From NCBI RefSeq assembly GCF_010183535.1, contig NC_071329.1, positions 12,338,001 to 12,402,000 on the forward strand: a stretch of DNA of 64,000 nucleotides, in the 5' to 3' direction. The stretch is from Caenorhabditis remanei (Eukaryota > Nematoda > Chromadorea > Rhabditida > Rhabditidae). The notes below the pieces were generated by a model, which was not told where the DNA came from, ran no database searches, and saw only the letters and a program-made list of their open reading frames with translations. Position numbers and translations under genes: made by a program. Shown here in pieces: positions 34,779 to 45,816 of the stretch (its first letter is position 1; every line of letters begins with the position of its first letter).

Positions 34779-36899
34779 CTAGTTTGAGTTCGAATCGCTC
34801 CGATCGATAAGCTGTCGGCGACTAGCTGTTTCAGCAATCGTCGATGGAAGTTTCGTGTTGAGTGTTTCAGGAAGAATCAGTGTCAACAAACCACCAGACA
34901 CAGCAATAAGTGATAAAGTGATAGCAGGTGCAAGAGAATGAAGTGCAGTCTGAAAGGTATTTAAAATGAATCGAGTTGACCGTAGTAGCTTGACCCACCA
35001 AATGAGATAAATAAGGAGAGAGCATTCCTCCGAGTCTTGAGAGAGTTTCACAGAAACCAATGCATTTATTTCTTCCGTCAGTTGGGAAAATCTGGAAATA
35101 ATTCACTCAAAATTCTTATTTTCTTCAAATTGAGCCAAAACTAACCTCACTAGCGAACATGTAAATACTCATAAAAGAGCAAGAAATCGCAAATTTCCCG
35201 AGAAGCCAGAAATGAATGTGCCATTCTTCAGTTGACAGAACAATACCCAGAAATGAAAGACCAGCAATAATATGAGTTCCAGAAATCAGAACTTTTCTTC
35301 CGTATTTGTTCATAAAAATTGGAGAGAAAATGTAAGCGGGAGCTTCGACAAGACTCATCAAAACAAAATTCAAATAGATGTTTCCAGCCAAATTCTTTGA
35401 GTAAAATGCCAATCCGAAATATATAAAAGTGTCCACGATCCTGAAAACTTTGATTTTCAGTTTCTGATATCGAATGTTGTTATCAATTACCAAATGTAGG
35501 TCATAACAAATATATAAACGATAAACATTTTGTGTTTCCACATTTCACGACACAAACTTTTGAAACTTGAACTTTTTTCATCTTGAATTTCTACAATATC
35601 CGATGCTGAAATATCTCCTTTAGGTCCTCGAATCTTCTCAAGCCAGGCTTCAATTTTTTCAGTTTGTTGACTTGAAACCAAATAATGAAGACTTTCTGGG
35701 ACTGTCCTGAAATGAAAAGATGACTTCAGTGGTTACCTAGAAAAAACTTACATATAAATCAAAAAGGCAACGAAAACATTGGGTACAGATATACAGAACA
35801 TTAGCCATCTCCAATCAGGTAGAACGTAGGCAAGAAGTGCAAGAATACAAGCACCAACTACCCACATCAAACCGAAATAAACCGAAGTGAAGAAGCGAAG
35901 ACGAAGTGGAGTATTCTCGTATCCGAGGACCCATCCAGCAAGTCCAGATGCCTGGAATGATAATTACAGTATTGGGGTTACGGTAGCTACTTACAGTATA
36001 AAATATTCCATGGATGAGTCTCATGATACAAAACATCATAATTGAATTCGAAATCGCCGAAAGCATTCCCCCACCGGCCATCAGCAGTACAGTAATCACA
36101 AATACGGGAAGTCTTCCATATTTGTCAGCCAATGGAGGTATGAACATTCCTCCAATCATGTTTCCAACCATATAAAATGTAGTCGTACTGTCAGCGAGCC
36201 ACGTGGCATCTCCAGTCAAATCGAATTCATCGGCGACTCCAATAAAACTTGAGTTTTCTGGAGCTTTGACGACAAAAGACGGGCAAAGACCAGTGAATGC
36301 GAGGGGTGCCCACGCGAATCCACACACAAGAATGCATGATAGAATATAGCGATTTCGTTTGTCTGAAAATTGAGGAAATTTTAGGGAATGAGTTGGATAG
36401 CATGGTACGTAGAAGATAGAAATTCAGATTTCCTGGTAGGCCAGTTTCAGATTCAAAATTCTTGAATCCTGAGTTATTCTGGAGGAAACTTCCTATTTTA
36501 ATCTGATAATCCTGAAGTTTGGTTCGTGTAAACTACAGTATTACACGGAAACATTTGACCAGGAAGTTTGATTCCGAAAATTAGCATATTTCATAGTCTG
36601 TGGAGACAATGTGAGAACCAAACTTCAATAGAGGCGCACCTAGCGGCGCCTGTTCACAGCGGTTTATCTCATTTGCCAAAAGAAATATTAAAAAGTTGCC
36701 AACTGACAAAATATAGCTTAATATTCGTAGAATATTTCTTCAGTTGAAAAAATTTTCATATCTTTAAAAACAGCCGAGATAGGATGCTCCAAACTCTTGC
36801 TAGCGGTCTCTTACAGGTTTTACAGTTGTTTTCCAATTATAAAAACTCACCCAAAGTATTCAACACGTCATCAGCGGACAATTTGTCGGATGAGGACAT
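34779..36899 (-). CDS. SLC22-like major-facilitator transporter
   Basis: Seven exons (36851-36899, 35995-36362, 35752-35951, 35491-35706, 35146-35440, 34999-35091, 34779-34949) give 463 residues with all phases consistent. MFS hallmarks: first luminal loop, GNMIGGMFIPPLADKYGRLP (the motif-A loop between helices 2 and 3), a central charged loop after PESLHYLV (the SLC22 PES signature), YIFSPIFMNKYGRKVL in the second half (the repeat of motif A), and a helix-12 end with LPETLN. This placement fits organic cation/carnitine-type transporters. The extracellular loop 1 is short for SLC22. An acceptor CATTTCAG lies upstream of the start. Presumed orthologue of C. elegans B0252.3 by gene order. The substrate is unknown. 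Confidence 0.88.
36610..36830. repeat. Degenerate MITE, relative of 53861-54080
   Basis: In the first intron region of the SLC22-like gene. It shares AAAAGTTGCCAACTGACAAAATATAG and a following GTTGAAAAAATTT block with the reverse complement of the element at 53861-54080, at reduced identity. Confidence 0.5.
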
Positions 36900-38729
36900 T
36901 TCCAGTGGCCGCCTGGTGTTATTACCCTGAAATGGAGAACATTCTAGACAGATGAGTGGGAGGAGGCGGCAAAAACAGTAGACTGTCCGTATAATCCGTT
37001 CAAAGTTTCGTATTACGAAGAACCCATCGGAAACATGTTTTTTAAAAAGGTCTGGTGACGTTGTAGTGGGAGACAGAAATTTTGAGAATTCAGATGAAAA
37101 ATGGAAGAAAAACGAGAAAGTGAAGATAATGATGAAGAATGATGAAGAAGATAGAAATAAAAAAAATAATAGTTTGCGGAGATACAAGAAAATAGAGAAA
37201 TAGTGGGAAAGGAGAAGAGAATTAGAGATTTTGATAAGTTTGTAACTTTTAATCATTTTATGAGTTGAAGGAGAAGAAAATGATGAATGAGATCAATGGG
37301 GGGAATCGCTCTCTAAGGAAATACGAAACATTTAAAAAAAACAATAAAAAGAGGGGAAGTGATAAAAGAAGGCAAACAAGCAGGTTGAACGCTTGAAAAT
37401 CACAAATTGTCAGACGATAAAATGATAAATGTTTATCAAAAAAGAGACCGATTGTTGCGAGAAAAATATCACCATAATCGGGTGATGTTCTGACCCGAAA
37501 AGAACTGATTTTATGGAAAGTCAAACTTCAAAAAACTGGGGGTATAATATATTCAGACCACTGAAAAGAGAGAGGGAGAGAGATTGTTGATAATGACCTG
37601 TTGGAAAGAAAAAAGGATTGTTGGTGAGAAATGAAATATGAAGAAGAAGAGGACAAAGTTTTGATGAACGAGGAAAGAAGAAGAAGAGGAAGAGGGGGAT
37701 TGAATGAATCAGAGAGAATTGCAAAAACATAGAGATTATTATGATAGTGGAGACATCAGACATATTGAGAGAATGGACATTGCTCTGATGATTTCACAAA
37801 AAAAAAAGAGAATGATGGTTTGGTTTTTGGAGGAATCTTCATTTGCATCTCAATAGTTTTCGTTGCTTTTCACACAGTGTTTCGTTACATTTTTGCCTTT
37901 ACTGATTCCCATAACATCGAAATATGTTAGTTTCAATCTCTAAATCTGAAAAAGTTTATTGGATTGTTTAATTGGATTTTATAATAAATACATCCTTTAT
38001 ATTGTAGGTTCTAAGATCACATGCTATATGTATCAGGTTCTATTTTTGATCCAGATCCCAGCTTTTAACTTTTTTGGAAAAGGAAAAGATTGGGTGGAGC
38101 CACGACAGTATCTAGGAAGTTCAAGTTTTGTATATTCAACTCAGAAATTGAATTATTCAGAATACTTTCAAGTCCGAACTTGTTGTTGCTCAGTTGGCCT
38201 GAAATTCACAGAGTAGGCTCCCAATGAAATGAAGAAGCATTCCAATCCCTCCCAACAACTTTCACCGAAAGGGTCAAACTACACGATGAGAATCAAAACA
38301 CTTCGAAAGTGTGAACTGTGTTTTTCAGTATCTTATCTTTCGATTCGACATAATAGGACCATTTCTTTCGTCACGTGACTACTGTCATTTGATAAGATAT
38401 TGATTGTGTTAACTATAACAAAACCTCTATAGATAAGATATATGGGATGTTTTTGGAGAAGGATTCTTTGATCTTTCCATTCTTATCTTTTGTTTTTGTG
38501 ACCTGATCATAGTTCTAGATCATTCTTATCTTGACTTCACGTTTCCAGATCTCAAATTCGGTCATTTTTCCATCTGTCACCTGCGGTTGATCTCATTTTT
38601 CTCATGACCGAAAGAGAACAGCTGACGAGTTCGTTCTCCAAATTTCTTCACTTTTCCTCTGTTTCTTTTTCTTTTGCTTATTACTTTTTTCAATCTTTAT
38701 ATATTGTGTTTTCAGAGGAAAGAACTGAT
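36900..38729. other. Divergent intergenic region between the SLC22-like gene and asm-1
   Basis: Contains minus-strand leader sequence of the transporter, a tract of GAA/GAAG words (37070-37720) that is low complexity, and the asm-1 upstream region with clustered GATA motifs. No exon chain found. Confidence 0.45.
38330..38535. promoter_or_regulatory. Cluster of five GATA sites upstream of asm-1
   Basis: TTATCT at 38333, TGATAAGATA near 38391, AGATAAGATA near 38430, CTTATCTTTT near 38484 and CTTATCTTGA near 38527 all contain the GATAAG core on one or other strand. In nematodes this is the binding core of intestinal GATA factors such as ELT-2. Dense clustering before a secreted enzyme gene suggests intestinal expression. 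That is an inference. Confidence 0.5.
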
Positions 38730-40892
38730 ATGAAAGCGTTTTATGTGATACTTTCAATATTAATACTGTCAGAGGCAACTGTTTTGAGAACGAAAGGTAG
38801 AATTGAGCTCAGAATTCCTAAGATTTTAGTTGAGATTTCAGAGAATCTAGCGAAGAATGTCACATTGGATAAATATGGATTCCAGCCCCTTTGTGCGTCT
38901 TGCACAGGATTAATTACAGTTGCAAGGTGAGCTACTACTCTGAATTCGTTAAAGAATTATAGAAAATGTTTAGTTTCATTCTGAAATTCGATGTTTCGGA
39001 GCCAGTTGTTCTCGAATTTGCCACTATCATTTGTAAACTTTTTGCCAAACAACCATGGGCAGTTTGTGATGGAATATCGTCGCAGTTCAGAGTAAGTTCA
39101 GTTTTTTGAAATATTTGTTTTTCCGTTCACTAAGTTTTTATTTCAGGATGAATTCTTCTATGTCTTCCGTCGTCTTGCAAACGAGAGTCCATCTCAAATC
39201 TGTGGAATAATTCTTCCTGATTGTGCTGATCCAACAGATCCTTCTGAAGCTGGATGGAAAGTTGCTCTGCCTCCAAAACCGAAAAGAAAGAGAGTTATGA
39301 AGCCGAAGAGACCAAAAATATCTTCTCCATCTCAAAATTTAAATATTCTCCAATTGACGGATCTCCACGTGGATTTCGAGTATAAATACCCGTCTGAAGC
39401 CAATTGTGATGATCCAGTCTGCTGTCGGATTTCAGTAGCAGATCCGAAGAAAGCATCAGGATACTGGGGATCAGTTGGGAAATGTGATATTCCGTATTGG
39501 ACAGTTGAGAACATGTTGTCACATATCAATAAAACTCATTTAATTGATATGGTTATAATGACTGGAGATTATATCAACCATGTGGATTGGGAATATTCAA
39601 TTGAAGAACATCTTTCGGTTCTTCGGAAACTTCATCATCTTGTTCAGAGTACATTCCCAACTACTCCCATCTATTGGGCACTTGGTAATCATGAAGGTTT
39701 GTTGAATTTGAAATATTCTTGAGGGATGATTTGAGAATATTTTAGGAGTTCCTGTGAACAGTTTCGCACCACATACAGTTGACGAGAGGTTCTGGCCAAC
39801 TTGGTTGTACAAAGAGTTTCAGGCGATGAATACACCGTGGTTGAGTGAAGGATCCGATGATAGTCTTCTCAAGTGAGTGGAGAAAAGTTTAAATTTTTGA
39901 ATTCAAAAAAGAAATTTCAGACGTGGTTCATACTCAACACAAGTTATGGATGGACTCAAATTAATTTCATTGAACACAGGATTCTGTGAAGTTACTAATT
40001 TGTAAGGATTTTAAAAGCATTTAATTTTCGAGAATCGCTTTAAATTTCAGCTTCCTCTATCTGAACCAAAGCGATCCCGATTCTTCAATGTCTTGGTTCG
40101 TGAAGGAATTGTATGAATCAGAGCTGAAAGGAGAGCAAGTCTATGTTCTTGCTCATATCCCACCTGGAGATTCGGAATGTCTCGAAGGATGGGCATTCAA
40201 TTATTATCGAGTTATTCAGAGGTATTCCTAAATTATATGATTCCATCCAATGGAAATTTCAGATTTGAATCTACCATTGTCGCTCAATTCTTTGGACATG
40301 ATCACTTGGATTATTTCACTGTTTTCTATGAAGACATGCATGATATCATGAGTAAACCAATTGGAGTGAGTCTATTTTCACAAGATAGTTTCCATTGAAA
40401 AAGAGGTTTTCAGGTTGGATACGCTGCTCCATCAGTCACTACTTTCGAATATCAGAATCCAGCTTATCGAGTTTATGAAATTGATCCATACAACAAATTT
40501 GTAAGTTTTCGATTTCCTTCTCAATTTTCTTCAACTTATCATTTCAGAAAATAGTGGATTTCACAACATATTCTGCTGATCTTGAAAAGGCGAACGAGAA
40601 CAACAAACCAGTTTGGGAGAAACTGTATTCTGCAAAGGAAGCATATGGAATGACGGATTTGTCTCCGATTTCGTGGAATAAAGTCATCCAAAAGCTGATA
40701 AAAAGCGATAAGAAACGGCAGCAGTTCTACAAGTACATTTTTTCTTAGTTTGTTCTGAAATCTTATTGAATTCTTTGCAGATACGCATTCCGAAACTCTT
40801 CTCCACATTGTGATACCACGTGTGAACTTCAACTTATGTGCAATCTTCGAATGGGTCACCACAATTCTACGCTTTACTGTCCTACTTTTTGA
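38730..40892 (+). CDS. asm-1: Acid sphingomyelinase, secreted
   Basis: Ten exons (38730-38926, 38974-39091, 39147-39696, 39746-39872, 39921-40001, 40051-40221, 40263-40365, 40414-40500, 40548-40732, 40781-40892) give 576 residues. It hydrolyses sphingomyelin to ceramide and phosphocholine in lysosomes or outside cells. A signal peptide covers residues 1-20. A saposin B domain with paired Cys (CASCTGL, ICKLFAKQPWAVC) precedes the metallophosphatase. Metal motifs: TDLHVDFEY, MTGDYINHVDW, WALGNHEG, VLAHIPPG and FGHDHLDYF. The C-terminal Cys-rich region has CDTTCELQLMC. The start follows a TTTTCAG acceptor. The 3' half, from exon 5, is duplicated at 48097-49254. Confidence 0.94.
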
Positions 40893-41078
40893 TTCTCGAA
40901 TATTTAAAATTCATATTAATGCTCGAATGTACAAAAAGATCTTCAAGAGAAAATAAATAGTGAAATTGAAAAAGGTGATAAAATATTGAACAACAAAAGA
41001 GAATATAACAAGTTTCATCGTGATTTTTATCCGTCAGTAGCCAATGGATTCGCGTGGATTGTTACACTTTGTATTCTG
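39921..41078. repeat. 1.16-kb direct duplication, left copy
   Basis: Covers asm-1 exons 5-10, the 3' spacer and an orphan copy of the last cyn-10 exon. The copy at 48097-49254 keeps a constant offset of 8176 bp with no indels. I noted only two differences: G to A in the exon-5 ACAGGATTC, and C to A at the CGA/AGA codon near 40847. Confidence 0.95.
41027..41075 (-). pseudogene. Orphan last exon of cyn-10
   Basis: Identical to the functional terminal exon at 49203-49251, encoding the end [10 protein letters not shown] plus stop. No other cyn-10 exon is nearby. It is part of the left duplication copy and has no upstream gene to join. Confidence 0.9.
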
Positions 41079-41295
41079 TTATCTTTATTGGAGAAGAGAA
41101 CTGGCGAAAACCATAAAAGATAGAGAACGCCTAGGAGAGAAATCGATTCGTGTGCTTTTATTTTTCGGAAAATATAATTCTTTTGGAGCGGTTCGCAGAA
41201 ACAGTTCTTATCAAAAAGCTCCAAGAAGTGCGGTTCACTTTCTCGTGTTTCTTTATCAAATTATTTTAAAAAATGGGGTCAAACTCTATTCTTTC

Positions 41296-41713
41296 AGGAT
41301 CTTGGCAAGTATGGTCTCATGTTCTACAACTGTCTCTTCATGCTTCTCCCAGCTCTTTGTGTCGTCCAGCACACTGGTGATTTGTACCGTGCGTACGCCT
41401 TCATGCTCTCCGACTCGATGACGTCATCTGACTGGGCCTGTTTCATTCTTTCTTGGCCCTATCAAGAATATCTTTGTCACGTATGTAGGAATGTTCTCAA
41501 GTGGAGATTACGTTTTCCAATGGGCAAACTTCACTGGTATCAACGTCAGGTATGATTAAGGAAAGGTTTTGGATTGAACTAATTCATGATAATTTCAGTG
41601 TGTTCGGAAGTATTCTCTACACCTACGTGACATTCCGCTCAAAGTCCACTACGATTTCTTACAAACCACTTCCAATGACAATGCCATTAGATGTTCATAA
41701 ACCACGGAAATAA
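41296..41713 (+). pseudogene. 3' fragment of a SLC35-type nucleotide-sugar transporter gene (SQV-7-like)
   Basis: The frame starting DLGKYGLMFYN continues through LPALCVVQHTGDLYRAYAF to MTSSDWACFILS. It then jumps frame: the following DNA reads GPIKNIFVTYVGMFSSGDYV, the conserved helix-9 region, only in another phase. So about 25 codons are deleted with a frameshift. The last exon (41599-41713) is intact and ends MPLDVHKPRK plus stop. No 5' exons exist in the window. It is a broken partial gene copy inside the island. Confidence 0.8.
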
Positions 41714-42353
41714 GCTAGAATGTATGTACTAATTATCCTATCTTATTCAATTTTTTCATTCGTTATTTAGCATAATTCATGTCAAATGTATTCTCAACCA
41801 CTTCATAGCTTTATAATGCATTTTTTCTCCTCATTCATCGTCTAATGCTCACCATTTTCCTGTGTTATCAACATTGCCTTTTCCACCGTTTACCGAGTTT
41901 TCTCCCCTACTACCCAGTTTTTCTGAAAATCATTGTGATGCGTTTTTGTGCTTTACTAATAACAATTTTTAAGGGAATCTATTTATTTCGTGTGAAAAGA
42001 GGACAGAAGACATTTGGCTTGAAAAGAGAAAAGAAGACAGAACAAGTAAAGTAAGGCAGAAGAACTGGAAGACGGACGACGCGAAGTTAAAGATTGAGGC
42101 GTCCCTCTCTCATCCGAATTTCTGAGACCCGCCGAAGCGTCTTTTCTTCATCCCATCTCAATATCCATCTGGAGATCCATCCGCTATGAAGAACTTAAAT
42201 GAATTTTGTTTCTAAATTATCTCTCAGATCAGTTCAATTTAAACTTACTTGTTGCGCCGTCAACCGGTCTTTCTCATCACACTTCAGTAATCCTTTCATC
42301 ACATCAATCATATCGTGGGGATTGTTTTTTGGCATTGTTACTTTCCAACTTTT

Positions 42354-44701
42354 TTAATTTTGCCAATATTTCCAATCCTTATGCTGGTGGTTAAGTGGCA
42401 ATTTCCCCGTTGTCATTTGGAACATGACCACACCCGCTGCCCAGATATCAGTGGCGAACGAGTACTTCTTCATCAAGAAACGCTCTGGACTCATGTAGTC
42501 AACAGTCCCGCAGAACGTGGTGGCTCTGAAAAAAATCTTGTCTATTCACTAGCTTTTACAATTGCATGCCATGAAAAAAACAAAGCATCTTCTTTTTTAG
42601 AATACTTACTTGAAGTTTGTGACCAATCCCATATCTCCGAGCTTGTATAGTTTCTTGTTTCCGCTTTTGACATGGTACAGCAGGTTCTTTGGCTTGATGT
42701 CCCTGTGCACCAGCTTTTTTCCTGCCAAATACTGCAGTCCTTTAGATATGTCCTTCATAACTCTTGCACTTTCTTCTTCATCAATGCATCCTTGTTCTTT
42801 TAGCAGATCATACAATATGCCCATCATCAACTCCCTGATTATGTACTTGCTGGTGCCATCAGACATCACATCGATACAGGATACAACGTTTTTATGAGAA
42901 AAAGACCAGTGGCTTAATTCTCTTTCCACCAGGAACTTCTCGTTCAGCGCCTCCTTATTTTCCAGAATCTAAAACAGGAAATTTGAAATGAAAATGGAAC
43001 AAAGAAATGGAAGTTTTAGGTTATTTCAGGTCACAGAAAGATGTCAGCGGTCGACAGATAGGATACAGCCCATTTATCGCGTTTTCTGTGTAATTATGGA
43101 GAGGGATAACTCACTTTTACAGCATAGGAACGACCAGTTTTCTTCGATTTGGCCTCCTTCACAATCCCAAAAGTTCCTTTGTCGATATTCCTTATAGTTT
43201 CATATGCATCCGTAAAGATGGAGTAATTACTTGGAGCATCATATTTCTTTTTCTCCAACTCGCGTTCGTGACGTTTGGTGTCTTCAATTCCTTTTTTCAG
43301 AAGTTTATCTTTCTGTTCCTGTCCTTTTGCACTTTTATATTGATGTCTCAACTTTTCCGACGTTTCTTTGAATTCTTTTTTTTCGACGCTGTAAACACAT
43401 TTTAAGTTTCTTGACAAAAGCGGAAAAACGCTTACCAAATATTTCCATATTGAAGTACCACATTACTTCCATCGGAGGTAGCTATCAGTTCTCGTCCAAG
43501 TTTCGTGAAGATGTGAGGGTGACGTGGATGAGCATGCCAGCGATGGAAGTATTTCGTGCTGTCAACTTCATATTTGTTTCTTCCAACAATCCCGAGATAA
43601 CAGTTCTTTACTGAGCTGAAGAGGAAGTGATAGTGCTCCCGAAAGTCTCCGAATAGGAGCCCTACACATTTATGCTCATTCGAAAGGGTCAATCTGAAAA
43701 TATTGGTTTTCATGTTTTCAATCCTTTCACGAAACGTACGGGTGCTGTGAAATTCCAGTTGATGCATTGATTTGGGTAATTTTGTGATGTTCTTGAACAA
43801 TGATTTCTCCAAGGTTGCAATACAAGTTTTGAACTGCTGCATCCTTAAAACCACTTAACGTCCATACAGGATTTTTCATTCTCTTGTCTAACATTTGAAC
43901 TGATCCAGAACTGGTTCCTACGGCAATTTCGAAGCTGTTGAAGGGATAGATTTTCGTGATGGTTCCTTCTGCCTGAAAAAAGAAACAGTTATTGACGGAA
44001 ATCTATCTACAACACAGGGCACATTCTTTTTGAAAAGCGGTAAAAAGCTTTGACTAGTTGAGAAGAGCAGAAGCGACGCCACCAACTTAGAATCTCCGGA
44101 ACGGTGGTTTTTATTAGACAGCACGAAAACAAAGACACTAATTAGAATCATTCAAAAGATCAGATTCCGTGTGCAATTTATAGAGAATTATCAACGCAAA
44201 CGGATATTACTGTATGTCCTACGTCGCTTTTTGCATCGTTTTTAGAGTGTTATCAAACTGAACTCACCGCCATTTTATTTCCTTCTCCTCTCGCAACTCT
44301 TCGATTCACCGTATACAGTTTCGATTCTGTATCTTGTTGCGTAGCCAACAACAGCTGATTGTCGATAACATCATGAACAGAAGCAGTAATAAGTGAATCT
44401 TTGAAGGAAAACACATTTGTTTTCGTGGAGTTATCGATGTCCAGACAATCGACTCCTTTCTTACAGACAACAAATAATTCTGAAGAAAAACGTTAATTTT
44501 AAAGTGTTAAAAAATCAACTCACCCTTCTCTAATCCATAAACATTCATCGTCTGACTATCACAATCATACGATTCTGTATGCAGGCCAGTATCGCTTTTT
44601 ACAATATTTATCCGTTCATCGAATAGAACGGCCATTTGTGACTTTCCGACAAAGGCTATGTCTGATATTGTAGAATCGAAAGAAAACTTGTTGACGGCCA
44701 T
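42354..44701 (-). CDS. Beta-propeller plus Ser/Thr protein kinase fusion, in-frame stop in the kinase C-lobe
   Basis: Seven exons (44524-44701, 44268-44479, 43740-43972, 43436-43693, 43115-43388, 42610-42968, 42354-42525) give 561 residues. Residues 1-300 form repeated WD-like blades (ISDIAFVGKSQMAVLFD, EIAVGTSSGSVQMLDK, RELIATSDGSNVVLQYG). A Lys/Glu coiled linker follows. The kinase starts at IDKGTFGIVKEA, with Lys in YAVK, HRDIKPKN as catalytic loop, GDMG in place of DFG, TTFCGTVDYMSPER and DIWAAGVVMF. The frame then meets TAA at 42354-42356. Past it the same frame stays open for over 30 codons with LLKCDEKDRLTAQQ, the expected last kinase subdomain, ending at a GTAAGT donor. So the ancestral gene was longer. 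It is a truncated kinase or an early pseudogene. I know no named relative. Confidence 0.72.
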
Positions 44702-45816
44702 ATTGGAAGAATATGAAGTATTCCAATGCAGAATAATTAATTTTGTTCATTCACATCTTCCACATTTGTTTGCAACGTCACGGTCGCCCACGTGGCGAAA
44801 AAGAACTGTAGGGCACGTGGAGCCGAGTTTTTCACGTTTTAATTCAATCGTTTTATTTTTTGCATTAAAAACACAGCATTTTCCGGCTTTCAGGCGTCGC
44901 AGTGTATGAAAAAACGTCCGAGCCATCAGAATCATAGAAAATTAAATTCGCAACCTCATGAATCTTGAATGTAAGAAAAGAAACAGACTGAAGACATTAT
45001 TTCTATCCATAGAACTAGGACCATCTCAACGAGCTCTTTCGAATGGTGTATTCATTCTCTCTGTACGATGAAAATGAACTGAGTTACGTGAGATTTAGTG
45101 AAATTTCAGTGTGTTCGGAAGTGTTCTCTACGTGGCATTCCGCTCAAAGTCCACTACGATTTCTTACAAACCACTTCCAATGACAATGCCATTAGATGTT
45201 CATAAACCACGGAAATAAGCTGGAATGTATGTACTATCCTATCATATTCAATTTTGTCACTCGTTCTAGCATAATTCGTGTCAAATGTATTCTGAACCAC
45301 TTCATAGCTTTATAATGCATTTTTTCTCCTCATTCATTGTCGAATGCTCACCATTTTCCTGTGTTATCAACATTGCCTTTTCCACCGTTTACCGAGTTTT
45401 CTCCCCTACTACCCAGTTTTTCTGAAAATCATTGTGATGCGTTTTTGTGATGTAGCAATTTTCAAGCGAATCAATTTATTTCAGGTGAAAAGAAGAACGA
45501 ATACACTTTGGATTATCTGATTACAAAACAAGAGAATGCAGGAAGCTATAGAAAAAAAACAAGTCACAGTGATGAGTACATTGAAGATAATACAATTTTC
45601 TCGCTTTTAATAACAACAAATCAAGAAAAAAATTCGAAAAAAAAATCGAGAAGAGAGCCCGAGGAAAACAAGAATTTCTACTTAGTTCAAGTTATAATGC
45701 TTTTCTATGATATGAACGTGCAACATAAACAACTTTAAAAGATGTTTCTGGAGGTTTGGTAGTCGTGTTAAACCATTTCTTCCTATTGTTCGAGATTTTA
45801 GTAGTGAGATGTTTAA
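44702..45816. other. Spacer between the kinase and F-box genes with a second transporter remnant
   Basis: Upstream DNA of the kinase fusion gene up to about 45095, then the transporter remnant, then AT/A-rich sequence with no supported gene. Confidence 0.45.
45108..45480 (+). pseudogene. Second remnant of the nucleotide-sugar transporter gene: last exon and 3' UTR
   Basis: Close copy of 41599-41975 starting at the same TTTCAG acceptor. The exon lost six bases (CTCTACGTGGCATTCC against CTCTACACCTACGTGACATTCC) but still ends MPLDVHKPRK. It lies in direct orientation on the other side of the kinase gene, so that gene is bracketed by the two remnants. Confidence 0.85.

Noticed and set aside
37521..37763. 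Minus-strand frame rich in Phe/Leu/Ser
   Set aside because: Translation of GAA-rich low-complexity DNA upstream of the SLC22-like gene.
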